DNA of 34,783 nt from Nostoc sp. CHAB 5834. GTDB lineage: Bacteria; Cyanobacteriota; Cyanobacteriia; Cyanobacteriales; Nostocaceae. Below are positions 18,410 through 26,999 of this stretch, piece by piece. A program made the position numbers and the translations under genes. Each line of letters starts with the position of its first letter. The first letter of the stretch is position 1. The stretch lies in the NCBI GenBank assembly GCA_020829485.1, contig JAIVFU010000070.1:1-34783 (forward strand). The letters are read 5' to 3'. The notes under the pieces were generated by a model. It had not been told where the DNA came from. It saw nothing but the letters and a program-made list of their open reading frames with translations, and made no database searches.

Positions 18410-18850
18410 CTACAAGCAGCACCTTGAAATTAGGATAGCCCCTTTTTGTTCAAACTCAGTATCTAAAATACTATCTAAGTCAAGTTCGATGCCATTTAAA
18501 ACTTCGATATCGTTTTCAATCAATCTACTATCAAAATCTTGAATCAAAAATCGCTGCCCGATACCTGTAATTGTTGTGGTGGTCGTTAAAACCGAACCGT
18601 TAGAATTAAAGGGAGATGGAATAACTTCGCCTTTATTGGAATGGATCGAGTAAGTTTCCACACCATTATCTTGGAGCAAGGTGTTATCTGCACAAGTTGG
18701 AAATGATGGATTGAGCGCTAACTTCTCTACAGGATTTATAGATTCAATAGGCTCAATTGACCTAGCATATACTGGTGGCAATAATTCAACAATTAAGGTA
18801 TTTGCCAACAAAGTAGAGGTAATGTAAGTAAACAATTTGGTTGGTAACAT
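18410..18850 (-). CDS. Exported hypothetical protein
   Basis: A 146-residue protein with an N-terminal signal sequence (KLFTYITSTLLANTLIVELL, then PPVYA as a likely cleavage region). The rest is acidic, with a Thr-rich stretch (SVLTTTTTITGIGQRF) and no recognised domain. ATGs occur at 18859 and 18850. The GAGG at 18860-18863 touches the first but lies 9 nt from the second, so 18850 is chosen. It converges with the NB-ARC/WD40 gene, 18 bp away. Function unknown. Confidence 0.5.
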   Translation of the reverse strand: MLPTKLFTYITSTLLANTLIVELLPPVYARSIEPIESINPVEKLALNPSFPTCADNTLLQDNGVETYSIHSNKGEVIPSPFNSNGSVLTTTTTITGIGQRFLIQDFDSRLIENDIEVLNGIELDLDSILDTEFEQKGAILISRCCL

Positions 18851-18944
18851 GGATAGCATCCTCAGTGAAATTATTGAGAGTAAATCAACTATTTTGGACA
18901 GTAAAGTTAGGGGAACGTTGGAAAGACTGCCCTGACTTCCTTAG

Positions 18945-19823
18945 TCATCGGGTGAGCGAGTGAATGTCAAGTTTTCCTTGTATATGTGTACGTGACTCTA
19001 GCGGTCTCAATGCATATTTCAGTTCCTCCTCTGAAATATCATCTTCCACAAAAGGGTTGAAATACAGTAATGCAGTTTCGTAGCAGGCGATCGCTACACC
19101 GATGCGCTCCTCATGAGTAAGTTCTGCAACCATCTCAACCGTTTCCTTCACATGCTCGACATCACCACCGATACTACTGTGTACACGCAGACACCGGGTG
19201 GCACAGATGCCTGGTGGCAGCAAAGCCTCAACCGAGTGAATATGCTTTGCTTTAATGCCTGTCGCTATCCGTTCCAGCGTATAGGAATAGCCAACGCAAC
19301 CTATTGGATCTGGAGTATGTACACTCTGAGCTAAATAATTCCCTAATACCGTTGCACTGGGGGGAATGAGTGCTTCCACTACAGCCTCAGCTTTATATCC
19401 CATCGATTGAATATCGAGTAGGGCAAGTCGGTCGTGACCCCTTTCTTCTCTAGCTTTTTGTCCAGCCCACTGTGCCAAATTGTTCCGACCAAATGCAGCA
19501 AAGCGCCGAGAAGCTTCTTCTATCAGTTGCGGGTAGGTGTGAGTTAGATGGTAAGAAACTGCGAGTTGCCATACCCAACGCGTGCGGGTAAGCTTTAGTG
19601 GTCTGCGATCGCTCTTGACTGTGTGCCAAGCATAGGCGATCGCTCTATCTAAAAGCTTCTGAGTTTGAGCTATCTTCTCTGCATCACTCATATTTGAGGC
19701 AAAGCGATCGCCACTTTTTGCAGAAGTGGGTCGATGCCTTTGAGTGTAGTTAGCAGTTTTGATCACTGTTTCGTCAGGCACGAAACACGCTGAATCAGTA
19801 TTAATTAACAAGTCATTACGCAT
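18945..19823 (-). CDS. Haem-oxygenase-like (TenA/PqqC-fold) metallo-enzyme
   Basis: A 292-residue protein. After a variable N-terminus, residues about 50-270 look like the haem-oxygenase-like helical fold used by non-haem diiron oxidases/oxygenases. Candidate ligands are in REERGHDR (E126/E127, H130), YTLERIA (E184) and VHSSIGGDVEHV (H215, D221, H224). The HxxxxxDxxH arrangement in the last helix fits the family, although its spacing differs slightly from the usual. Members oxidise small molecules such as amino acids, fatty acids or aromatic side chains. The gene is divergent from the aromatic/prenyl cluster about 1.7 kb away, so a tailoring role is possible but unproven. The start has an AGGAA site 10 nt upstream. 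A radical-independent TenA-like hydrolase is the main alternative. Confidence 0.65.
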   Translation of the reverse strand: MRNDLLINTDSACFVPDETVIKTANYTQRHRPTSAKSGDRFASNMSDAEKIAQTQKLLDRAIAYAWHTVKSDRRPLKLTRTRWVWQLAVSYHLTHTYPQLIEEASRRFAAFGRNNLAQWAGQKAREERGHDRLALLDIQSMGYKAEAVVEALIPPSATVLGNYLAQSVHTPDPIGCVGYSYTLERIATGIKAKHIHSVEALLPPGICATRCLRVHSSIGGDVEHVKETVEMVAELTHEERIGVAIACYETALLYFNPFVEDDISEEELKYALRPLESRTHIQGKLDIHSLTR

Positions 19824-20560
19824 AGTTAGTTTCCTAACTTACATTTGCTACAAAATTGGGGCAAGTCACTCGTGGCAATAATAAAGTTGTTGCGAAATAA
19901 GCTAAATAACCCATGAAATCCAGCACAGCAAGCATTTCGCCCGATGGTTAAAATGTAGACAGTACAATGGGTTGAGCTATTTAAGGCGTTATTAAGCGAC
20001 AATTCTAAAAAATTGCCAGTCAAGTAAGTAAATTGAACTGTGTTACAGCTTGTGCTGTTGGAATGCTAAAGGAATGCGATCGCCTACGGCGGGCGGTTAC
20101 GCCATCGCACCTACCGAAACACCAAATGCATATTGCATTTTTATGTCTTTCAGCATCTTGACCACCGCCTTGGCTACCAAGGCATGGGCAATTTGCTGAC
20201 TTTCTTTGAGAAACGCAATATCCAATTGTGAGTTTCGCTGAACGTTTCAAGAAAAGAGGTAGTTAAAGATGACTTAGATGGCGAGAAAATCCCATATCCT
20301 TAGGACTTATGTATTGACAGAAACCTAATTGACAAACGGCTTCATTCGTATATAAGGTTTAGAGAAACTAACAGGAAGCTTTTATTTTATAAGTAACAAA
20401 TGGATTGCATACAGGTGTGTTTCATTACCATCCTGCCTATTTAATTAGAAGCAACGCTTATTTTGATCAGATAGTGTCAAGCAAAGTCCAAACTGCCCTT
20501 TAGTTGCACTGCTGGTAAAAGAAGCAAAGCATGGGCGGTGTCATTGAAGTAAATACTCCT
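19824..20560. other. Intergenic, no supported gene
   Basis: Short open stretches on the minus strand (19826-20023, 20020-20250) have no recognised motif and no clear ribosome-binding sites. A HIP1-containing dispersed repeat lies at 20076-20108. The sequence AGGACTTATG near 20302 resembles the ends of common cyanobacterial IS/MITE elements, but no partner repeat was found. Confidence 0.5.
20076..20108. repeat. HIP1-containing dispersed hairpin repeat
   Basis: The 33-bp unit starts GCGATCGCCTACGGCGGGC and ends ACGCCATCGC. Its ends are complementary (GCGAT/ATCGC), so it can fold. Units of this type are scattered through Nostocales genomes. Confidence 0.6.
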
Positions 20561-20698
20561 TTATCTCGTATCCTGCCAAAGTGCCTTCTTAGTACTCACA
20601 ACCAACCGTTCGGCAGCAGACTTAATCTGCAATCGAAGGAGTTTATCCAGAGGCAATGTAGACGAATCTAAAGTTTCGCAGCATTGCTTATTGCTCAT
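20561..20698 (-). CDS. Small hypothetical protein, 45 residues
   Basis: The ATG at 20698 is preceded by GAGG with 8-nt spacing, which favours this start over the longer in-frame reading from 20821. The product begins MSNKQCCETLDSSTLPLDKL and ends in a basic amphipathic stretch (SAAERLVVSTKKALWQDTR). It has two adjacent Cys residues and no recognised domain. It could be a small regulator or a relic; nothing ties it firmly to the neighbouring cluster. Confidence 0.35.
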   Translation of the reverse strand: MSNKQCCETLDSSTLPLDKLLRLQIKSAAERLVVSTKKALWQDTR

Positions 20699-21094
20699 CT
20701 TATGCACCTCATCTATGTAGTTGATTGATGCCTGTTGATTTAAGTTTGCTAATTTTACAAAACTTTTGCAACTCAAGATAAGAAACTTAAGATAAAGATA
20801 AGTTTTTTTTTGCTGTGACATCTTTTATGTACCATCTACCACAGTGATAGTGGAAATAGCCGTTCAAGAACCCAATCAAATACCCCTGATGAGTTAAGCA
20901 AATAGTAAATTGATTATACTCTCATGAGAGTAATAAAAGCTGTTTACGGGCGATCGCCCGCCCCGGAAGGGATGTAAATAAACATTTCTATTTTTTAGGG
21001 GAATGTTAGTAATGTTTAACCCTATTAGCAAGAAATTTAGAGATTATACCTGTGCCAATTACTTAAATAACCGATTTCTTGAGAATGATACAAG
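20699..21094. other. Intergenic with HIP1 and paired repeat
   Basis: No gene is supported. The stretch contains the palindrome ACTCTCATGAGAGT (20919-20932) and the HIP1-plus-hairpin repeat at 20950-20998. Confidence 0.45.
20950..20998 (+). repeat. HIP1 plus GGATGTAAA-type repeat, copy 1
   Basis: GCGATCGC (20950-20957) is followed 12 nt later by GGATGTAAATAAACATTTCT and then ATTTTTTAG (to 20998). The same combination recurs at 33010-33054. The match covers 29 bases with three differences, and the copy here has a weaker hairpin than copy 2. Confidence 0.55.
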
Positions 21095-21211
21095 ATGCAA
21101 ATTTTAGCAAAGTTAGCAAAACCTGTTATTTACATTTCCCGTCGGCTAAAAACCGCTTCAGTTGGAACTTTGCCTAAAATCCAGATGAAAAATACAAACT
21201 TTTCCGCTTAA
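21095..21211 (+). CDS. Possible 38-residue basic peptide
   Basis: The ORF starts MQILAKLAKPVIYISRRLKT and ends with KNTNFSA. It is strongly basic with a hydrophobic N-terminal half. No clear ribosome-binding site is present (only CAAG before the ATG). It may be a real small protein, the 5' relic of a larger gene, or chance. Confidence 0.25.
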   Translation: MQILAKLAKPVIYISRRLKTASVGTLPKIQMKNTNFSA

Positions 21212-21264
21212 GTTTTCTATCTTAACTGGCTAAAACCAATGTTGAAATACATAATTATACGCAA

Positions 21265-21297
21265 AGGGCTTGAGAAAAAAACTCGCTCTCAAGCCCT
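21265..21297 (+). terminator. Strong hairpin in the leader of the biosynthetic cluster
   Basis: A perfect 11-bp stem (AGGGCTTGAGA / TCTCAAGCCCT) encloses an 11-nt loop. It is followed by CTTACC rather than a long T run. It could end transcription from upstream or act as a leader attenuator; it lies 195 bp before the first cluster gene. Confidence 0.5.
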
Positions 21298-21329
21298 CTT
21301 ACCACTAACTTACTCGGTTATATCCCCCG

Positions 21330-21351
21330 ATTCACGCACGGGTTCGTGAAT
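21330..21351 (+). promoter_or_regulatory. Second leader hairpin
   Basis: A perfect 7-bp stem (ATTCACG / CGTGAAT) with an 8-nt loop (CACGGGTT), 33 nt after the larger hairpin and 140 bp before the first cluster gene. Two hairpins in a gene-free leader suggest an RNA-level control element or a palindromic protein-binding site. No known riboswitch was recognised. Confidence 0.35.
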
Positions 21352-21491
21352 ACTATCCCACTCTTATACTGATTCCACATGAGGTTGCACAGAAAACTGG
21401 GTTGTCCAAGTTTTCATAAAACAGGGATTATATGCATTCAGGATTAAAAGCATACACAGAGAAAATTGGTTAAAGATTCTAGAGGCTTGAA

Positions 21492-22058
21492 ATGACGAAG
21501 CGAACCAACTACTACAATGATCTGTTAGTAAATTACTCTAAGCGTGAGCTAGTTTCTAATGAACTAGCAATAAAACTACTTAAAGACGCAGAGACATATC
21601 TTTCCCTACGTAATGATACCTTACCTGAAATAACTCTAGAATACAGCTTAGAGCAAGTAGAACAGGAAAATAAACATTGGTGGCCAACCCACTGTGAAGC
21701 GCTACGACAAGGACGGGGGGACATTTTAGCAGGTGAGTATGTCAATAATCTTGTATATTTCTGTGCTGATGGACCTTTTTATGGCAGAACCGCAGCAACA
21801 AATAGAGAAGTAAATCGTTGGGCAATTCTTGCTCAACCAAGTGTAACAATAGCTTGGCCAATTATCATGTTCAATGGTGAAGTTATCTACTCGGAATGGA
21901 ATTGTTTTGATGATGAAACTAACGAAGTCATCGCCAAGGGAAACGAAACTTTGCTTCGACGAGGACATCGCGGTTCGTGCTACTTAAAATGCGAGCAACT
22001 TAGCTTTCATCGTGACGTTTATGCCTCTGAGGAATTGCTGTATTGGATCAGGCGTTGA
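21492..22058 (+). CDS. NTF2/SnoaL-like small protein of the cluster
   Basis: A 188-residue cytosolic protein. The region about 60-180 has the alternating pattern of a cone-shaped NTF2/SnoaL barrel: HCEALRQGRGDILAGEYVNN, then YFCADGPFYGR, IIMFNGEVIYSEWNCFDDET and a final strand (GSCYLKCEQLSFHRDV). Family members act as cyclases, isomerases, hydratases or as non-catalytic binding proteins. It is the first gene of the co-directional cluster, 139 bp before the DAHP synthase gene, with GAGG 6 nt before the ATG. In this setting it may shape or cyclise the aromatic/prenyl product. Assignment to the fold is moderately sure; the substrate is unknown. Confidence 0.55.
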   Translation: MTKRTNYYNDLLVNYSKRELVSNELAIKLLKDAETYLSLRNDTLPEITLEYSLEQVEQENKHWWPTHCEALRQGRGDILAGEYVNNLVYFCADGPFYGRTAATNREVNRWAILAQPSVTIAWPIIMFNGEVIYSEWNCFDDETNEVIAKGNETLLRRGHRGSCYLKCEQLSFHRDVYASEELLYWIRR

Positions 22059-22197
22059 CCAAATTAGTTTTGCCTAAAAAGGGAAAATGCAATCAAGTAA
22101 TACTTATAGCGTTTTAAGTAAAGTTTGAATGAAACGGATGACATCATCTGAATCTAAATCACCATGATTTGCAATATTTAAGGAGGATTTTAAATCA

Positions 22198-23298
22198 ATG
22201 ATTATCGTCATCAAATCCTGTAGCCCAGTAGCAGAAATTGAGCGAATCAGCGAAGAAATTCGCCGATGGAATATAACACCAGAAAAATGTGTAGGTCAGG
22301 ACAAAGTGGTGATCGGTTTGGTAGGTGATACCGCAGAGATTGATCCCCGACAAATCCAAAATTTAAGCCCTTTTATTGAGCAGGTTATAAGGGTAAAGAA
22401 GCCCTTTAAACGGGCTTCAAGAGAATTTCGCTATAGCGAACCAACTGATGTAGTTGTACCAACACCCAATGGGCCTGTAACCTTTGGTCAAAACCATTCT
22501 TTAGTCCTAGTAGCTGGCCCCTGTTCCGTAGAAAACGAAGAGATGATTGTAGAAACGGCACAGCGAGTCAAAGCAGCAGGAGCGCAGTTTTTACGAGGAG
22601 GAGCCTACAAACCTCGTACTTCACCTTACGCTTTCCAGGGTCATGGTGAGAGTGCCTTAGAGTTGTTAGCTCAAGCTCGCGTTGTCACCGGGCTGGGGAT
22701 CATCACAGAAGTCATGGATACAGCTGACATCGATAAGGTTGCATCTATTGCAGATGTGGTGCAAATCGGTGCTCGCAATATGCAGAATTTCTCGCTCCTC
22801 AAGAAAGTAGGAGCAACAGGTAAACCAGTTCTGCTCAAGCGCGGACTTGCAGCCACGATTGAAGATTGGTTAATGTCAGCTGAGTACATTTTAGCAGCAG
22901 GCAACCCCAATGTGATTTTGTGCGAACGGGGAATTCGCACCTTTGACCGACAATATACACGGAATACCCTTGATATATCTGCAATCCCAGTATTGCGATC
23001 ACTGACTCACTTGCCGATTATGATTGATCCTAGTCACGCCATTGGCTTCTCAGAATTCGTGCCAACGATGGCAATGGCGGCGATCGCAGCTGGTACTGAT
23101 TCCCTAATGATTGAGGTTCACCCCAACCCAGCTAAGGCACTATCAGATGGACCTCAGTCTCTCACAATCGAAGCATTTGAGCAATTAATGCTTGAGTTGG
23201 CTCCCTTAGGCAAATTCTTTGGCCGTTGGGCTAAAAACGATAGCGTAACTGTCATGCCGAAATTTGCTTCAAAAGTTTCCTCCAGTGCAGGTGTTTAA
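22198..23298 (+). CDS. aroF: 3-deoxy-7-phosphoheptulonate (DAHP) synthase, cluster copy
   Basis: A 366-residue enzyme that condenses phosphoenolpyruvate and erythrose-4-phosphate in the first step of the shikimate pathway. The N-terminal ~70 residues form a ferredoxin-like/ACT-type regulatory domain (MIIVIKSCSPVAEIERISEE), as in type I-beta DAHP synthases of the Thermotoga kind. The barrel has VAGPCSVE (105-112), GGAYKPRTSPYAFQGHG (134-150), ILCERGIRTFD and MIDPSHAIGF, with the expected metal and substrate residues. A perfect AAGGAGG lies 11 nt before the ATG. Its place next to HPPD, TyrA and UbiA genes suggests a dedicated copy that raises aromatic precursor supply, as seen in other natural-product clusters. 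Length and motifs are normal. The regulatory domain may still respond to aromatic amino acids. Confidence 0.93.
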   Translation: MIIVIKSCSPVAEIERISEEIRRWNITPEKCVGQDKVVIGLVGDTAEIDPRQIQNLSPFIEQVIRVKKPFKRASREFRYSEPTDVVVPTPNGPVTFGQNHSLVLVAGPCSVENEEMIVETAQRVKAAGAQFLRGGAYKPRTSPYAFQGHGESALELLAQARVVTGLGIITEVMDTADIDKVASIADVVQIGARNMQNFSLLKKVGATGKPVLLKRGLAATIEDWLMSAEYILAAGNPNVILCERGIRTFDRQYTRNTLDISAIPVLRSLTHLPIMIDPSHAIGFSEFVPTMAMAAIAAGTDSLMIEVHPNPAKALSDGPQSLTIEAFEQLMLELAPLGKFFGRWAKNDSVTVMPKFASKVSSSAGV

Positions 23299-23557
23299 CA
23301 ACTTAATCATAAGTGTGCAAATCACCGCCTAGACCAGACTCAACTCGGGAGCGATGCAATTTTGTGAAATCGAGCTTTTATTCTCAGTTAGATAGCTAGA
23401 TTCTCAACAAAAACAGTTATTTGGGTGCGATCGCATCCCTAAATAGGTGATTTAGTACCCGAATATAAGCACCTCACAAAATCGCATTGCTCCCCTCAAC
23501 TCTTACCTTAAAAAGCAGTAAGCCCGGTTTCAAAATCTAAAAAGAGGTTGCCAAGAA

Positions 23558-24625
23558 ATGTTTCTTAAAAAGTTTATATCTACCCTAATTTTGGGGAGAA
23601 TTAAGTTTCTGAGCTACAGTCCGATTTTATATGGGTTAGGAGCTACAATTGCCACCTTTGCGGGCGAAAAGTTTAATCTCTCCTACTTCATACTCGGTCA
23701 AATCACGGTGTGGGTAATTCACATGATGACTCATTTCTACAATGAGTATTACGATTTGGATAGCGATAAATTAAACAAGTATCCTTCTCCGTGGACTGGC
23801 GGAAGCCGTATTTTACCCAAAGGCATTCTCAGCCCCCAAACTTCAATACGCCTTGGGGTTATTACAACCATTCTATCCTTTGGTCTAAGCTTATTAATGC
23901 CCTCATTTGAAACACGCCTTATTTGTTGGGTGTCGTTGATTCTTTCATGGGGGTACAGCGCACCTCCACTAGCGTTCTGTCGAAGAGGACTCGGCGAACT
24001 AATAACGGCCGTCGTTCTGAACGTTCTGACTCCTGTACTGGGATTCTTTCTACAAAACGGAAATCTGTATCCAGGAAGAACTAAAATTTTGTTCCTGGTT
24101 CTGCTTCCACTTGCCATTGTTGAATACGTGAGGATGATGGTAATGAATATGCCTGACAGGGACTGCGACTCAGCTGTTGGGAAGGACACACTAATCGTTA
24201 AAGTAGGTATGAACAGAGCCATCCAAATTCATGCTATGGGGATGCTAGTGGCTTACCTATCTTTGGGGTTCATGTACCTGTATTCGGATGTGCCCCCTGT
24301 TGTACTTTTGTTGATTTTGTCTACCGCACCTCTTGGGTTCTTGACCACCATATGGGTATACAAACATTGGCAAGACCGCCAAAAATTCTTCATGGTACCT
24401 TTTTGGGCTTCTACCCATAACGCGCTTGCTGCACTTTCAGCATTAGTTGGCTTTATTATTTGCTGTCCCTCTGGATACTTGCTTCAGCCGGAAACCCATT
24501 TGAAAGCATTTTCAGTCTACTTGTATCTGGCTGTTTTTCTGTACTTTCGTTGGGCTGATAGTCGTCGTAATGAGCAAGAAATTGTGGGATGGGAAACTGA
24601 GAGCCAGCAAAAGCAAGCCGTATAG
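23558..24625 (+). CDS. UbiA-family membrane prenyltransferase
   Basis: A 355-residue integral membrane protein with about eight or nine hydrophobic segments. The first Asp-rich motif is N62EYYDLDSD70 (NxxxDxxxD) and the second is D200RDCD204 followed by SAVGKDTL. These two motifs bind the Mg-prenyl-diphosphate in the family. The segment WTGGSRILPKGILS resembles MenA/homogentisate-prenyltransferase-like members more than 4-hydroxybenzoate enzymes, though this needs a tree. The likely reaction is prenylation of an aromatic acceptor, with or without decarboxylation. HPPD, 67 bp downstream, makes homogentisate the obvious candidate acceptor. The site AAGAGG lies 11 nt before the ATG. No prenyl-diphosphate synthase gene is in the window, so the donor must come from general isoprenoid metabolism. 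Confidence 0.88.
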   Translation: MFLKKFISTLILGRIKFLSYSPILYGLGATIATFAGEKFNLSYFILGQITVWVIHMMTHFYNEYYDLDSDKLNKYPSPWTGGSRILPKGILSPQTSIRLGVITTILSFGLSLLMPSFETRLICWVSLILSWGYSAPPLAFCRRGLGELITAVVLNVLTPVLGFFLQNGNLYPGRTKILFLVLLPLAIVEYVRMMVMNMPDRDCDSAVGKDTLIVKVGMNRAIQIHAMGMLVAYLSLGFMYLYSDVPPVVLLLILSTAPLGFLTTIWVYKHWQDRQKFFMVPFWASTHNALAALSALVGFIICCPSGYLLQPETHLKAFSVYLYLAVFLYFRWADSRRNEQEIVGWETESQQKQAV

Positions 24626-24692
24626 GGTTTCATAGCGTTCTTGAGATAAACTTCGGCACCAATTAAACAAGCATCAAGTTAAGGAAGATACT

Positions 24693-25820
24693 ATGACATT
24701 TACGCAACCTAAGCTAGTCCAGTTGCAGGAAAAAGATTCCTTGCAACTCCAGGGAATTGACTATGTGGAATTTTATGTTGGGAATGCTCGGCAAGCTGCT
24801 CACTTTTATCGCACAGCCTTTGGCTTCACGCCTATCGCCTATGCTGGTTTGGAAACTGGAGTCCGCGATCGCTGCTCGTTCGTACTAGAGCAGTCTAATA
24901 TTCGCTTTGTTGTCACCTCTGCTGTTACGCCCGACAGCCCGATTGCCAAACAGGTCAAGTTGCACGGTGATGGAGTTCACGACATTGCGCTGCTAGTTGA
25001 TGATGCCAGTGCTGCCTTCAAAGCAGCCGTCGCACGGGGTGCAAGACCAGTGCTTGAACCGACGATGATCGAGGGACAAAAGGGGTACATTGTTAAAGCA
25101 ACCATTGCAAGTTATAGCCCAGACATAACTCATTCGTTTATAGAGCGCAATAACTACACCGACTTCTCCCCGCAGTATCTTCCCATTCCAAATCCGCTGC
25201 CTGCCACTCCAACTGGCCTGACCGACATTGACCACATCGTTATTAACGTCGAGCTTGGAAAAATGGACGTGTGGGCAGATTTCTATCGGTCTGTCATGGG
25301 CTTTCGCCAGAGCCAACAGTTTACAAGCGATGACATCTCAACGAAATATTCAGCTCTGATGTCTATGGTGTTGCAGAACAGCACGGGTCGCATCAAGTTC
25401 CCGATTAACGAACCCGCCTCTGGATACCGCAAATCACAAATTCAAGAGTACCTCGACTTTTATCATGGCCCTGGCGTACAACATATCGCACTCAAAACCA
25501 ACGACATCATTAAGACAGTACAGCAGTTGCGTGACAACGGCGTTGAGTTCCTACACACGCCGGACACCTATTACGATAATTTGCGCCGATGCATCGGTCA
25601 GATTGATGAGGATCTGAGTGTTCTACGGGATCTCAGAATTCTGATTGATCGCGACTCGGAAGGATACCTTCTTCAAATCTTTACTAAGCCGTTAACTGAT
25701 CGTCCGACGATTTTCTTTGAAATTATCCAGCGCAAAGGAGCACAAGGTTTTGGACACGGCAACTTCAAGGCGCTTTTTGAAGCTATCGAGCGCGAACAGG
25801 CTGCTCGTGGCAATTTGTGA
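24693..25820 (+). CDS. hppD: 4-hydroxyphenylpyruvate dioxygenase (HPPD)
   Basis: A 375-residue non-haem Fe(II) enzyme of the vicinal-oxygen-chelate fold, converting 4-hydroxyphenylpyruvate to homogentisate. The iron ligands are visible as H181 (DIDHIVINVE), H264 (GPGVQHIALKTND) and E343 (TIFFEIIQRKG). The C-terminal QGFGHGNFKALFEAIEREQ is the usual active-site lid helix. The segment FPINEPASGYRKSQIQEYL also fits HPPD. 4-Hydroxymandelate synthase has the same ligands and cannot be fully excluded by eye. The length matches the classical bacterial type. I expect it to be distinct from the shorter housekeeping cyanobacterial HPPD of tocopherol synthesis, but that is inference. AAGGAAG lies 6 nt before the ATG. 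Confidence 0.9.
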   Translation: MTFTQPKLVQLQEKDSLQLQGIDYVEFYVGNARQAAHFYRTAFGFTPIAYAGLETGVRDRCSFVLEQSNIRFVVTSAVTPDSPIAKQVKLHGDGVHDIALLVDDASAAFKAAVARGARPVLEPTMIEGQKGYIVKATIASYSPDITHSFIERNNYTDFSPQYLPIPNPLPATPTGLTDIDHIVINVELGKMDVWADFYRSVMGFRQSQQFTSDDISTKYSALMSMVLQNSTGRIKFPINEPASGYRKSQIQEYLDFYHGPGVQHIALKTNDIIKTVQQLRDNGVEFLHTPDTYYDNLRRCIGQIDEDLSVLRDLRILIDRDSEGYLLQIFTKPLTDRPTIFFEIIQRKGAQGFGHGNFKALFEAIEREQAARGNL

Positions 25821-25894
25821 ACATTCACTCTTTGTTTGTTAAGTGAAGACGGCAGTAGTTTCAAAGTTCATCTAAAACGACCGGAGTACTATTT

Positions 25895-26944
25895 ATGTTC
25901 AATCAAGTTATGTCCAGACAAGAAATTCTCAAAGTTTTGAATGAGATGACGCCATCGCAGAAGTTGCTGGAAATAATTAGTGGCAACTGGGTTTCACAAT
26001 CAGTCTATGCAGCAGCAAAACTTGGTATCGCTGACCTGCTTAAAGATGGCCCGCAGCACATTGATCGGCTTGCACAAGCTGTGGAAGCCGATGTTCAATC
26101 TCTTTATCGATTAATGCGAGCTCTAGCCAGTGTAGGCGTGTTCACTGAGGTGGAGGACAGACGCTTTTGGCTGACACCCATTGGAGAGTGTCTTCAGACC
26201 GAAAATCCTAACTCATTGCGCTTTATGGCGATCTTGTTTGGTGAGGTGCAGTACCAAGCGTGGTCCGACGTTGTTTACAGTGTTAAGACTGGTAAATGTG
26301 CATACGAACATCAAAATGGAATAAGCTTCTTCCATTACCTGGAACAGAATGCAGAGGCTGCACAGACCTTCAATGAAGCTATGACAAACTTTTTGCAGCA
26401 AGTCCCCATCTCTGTTGCCAATGCTTATGATTTCTCAGGGTTCAACAAAGTTGTTGACGTAGGTGGCGGACACGGAACTCTTATTTCATCCATTCTGAAA
26501 GCACATCCCCATCTCAGAGGTGTCCTTTTGGATTCTCCTCACGTCATAGAAGACGCTCAAAAGCATATTCAGACTACTGGATTATCAGATCGTTGTGAAC
26601 TTGTCTCAGGGGACTTTTTCCAGTCAGTACCGAGCGGTGGAGACGCCTACATTCTCTCAACAATCATTCACGACTGGGATGATGATTCCAGTATCACAAT
26701 TCTCAAAAATTGTCACGATGCAATGGTGGAGAATGGAAAGCTGCTGCTGGTCGAGATGATTATTCCACCAGGCAATGAACCCTTCTTTGGCAAACTGCTC
26801 GACCTCCACATGTTAATCATGCATGGCGGTCATGACCGCACCGAAGCTGAATATCGGTCACTTCTCGCCGACTCTGGCTTCAAAATGACAAAGATAATCA
26901 CCACACAGTCTCTACGAAGCGTGGTTGAGGCAGTGCGTGTGTAA
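25895..26944 (+). CDS. SAM-dependent O-methyltransferase (plant COMT/ASMT-like class)
   Basis: A 349-residue enzyme with the two-domain layout of class-II small-molecule O-methyltransferases. The N-terminal winged-helix dimerisation domain (about 15-105) includes [20 protein letters not shown] and [14 protein letters not shown]. The C-terminal Rossmann domain has the SAM motif VDVGGGHGT (187-195), the acidic LLDSPHV and the catalytic base His259 in IIHDWDDD. Members methylate phenolic hydroxyls, which fits a product first hydroxylated by the HpaB-like enzyme encoded 55 bp downstream. C-methylation is less likely given the His. CGGAG lies 10 nt before the ATG. The exact position methylated cannot be told. 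Confidence 0.88.
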   Translation: MFNQVMSRQEILKVLNEMTPSQKLLEIISGNWVSQSVYAAAKLGIADLLKDGPQHIDRLAQAVEADVQSLYRLMRALASVGVFTEVEDRRFWLTPIGECLQTENPNSLRFMAILFGEVQYQAWSDVVYSVKTGKCAYEHQNGISFFHYLEQNAEAAQTFNEAMTNFLQQVPISVANAYDFSGFNKVVDVGGGHGTLISSILKAHPHLRGVLLDSPHVIEDAQKHIQTTGLSDRCELVSGDFFQSVPSGGDAYILSTIIHDWDDDSSITILKNCHDAMVENGKLLLVEMIIPPGNEPFFGKLLDLHMLIMHGGHDRTEAEYRSLLADSGFKMTKIITTQSLRSVVEAVRV

Positions 26945-26985
26945 CTTTGACGCAGAAAATCAATTGAATGAAAACAAAGTATTGC

Positions 26986-26991
26986 AGGAGG
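26986..26991 (+). promoter_or_regulatory. Ribosome-binding site that fixes the HpaB-like start
   Basis: AGGAGG lies 8 nt upstream of GTG 27000. The longer in-frame reading from about 26925 would overlap the methyltransferase gene by 20 nt and begin with a non-conserved leader, so 27000 is preferred. Confidence 0.75.
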
Positions 26992-26999
26992 AAAAGGTT

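Noticed and set aside
19826..20250. Two minus-strand ORFs (65 and 76 residues) next to the diiron-type enzyme gene
   Set aside because: One spans a HIP1 dispersed repeat and neither has a supporting start signal or recognisable domain.
26925..26999. Longer start for the HpaB-like protein overlapping the methyltransferase gene
   Set aside because: A strong AGGAGG sits 8 nt before GTG 27000, and the extra 25 residues do not fit the family.
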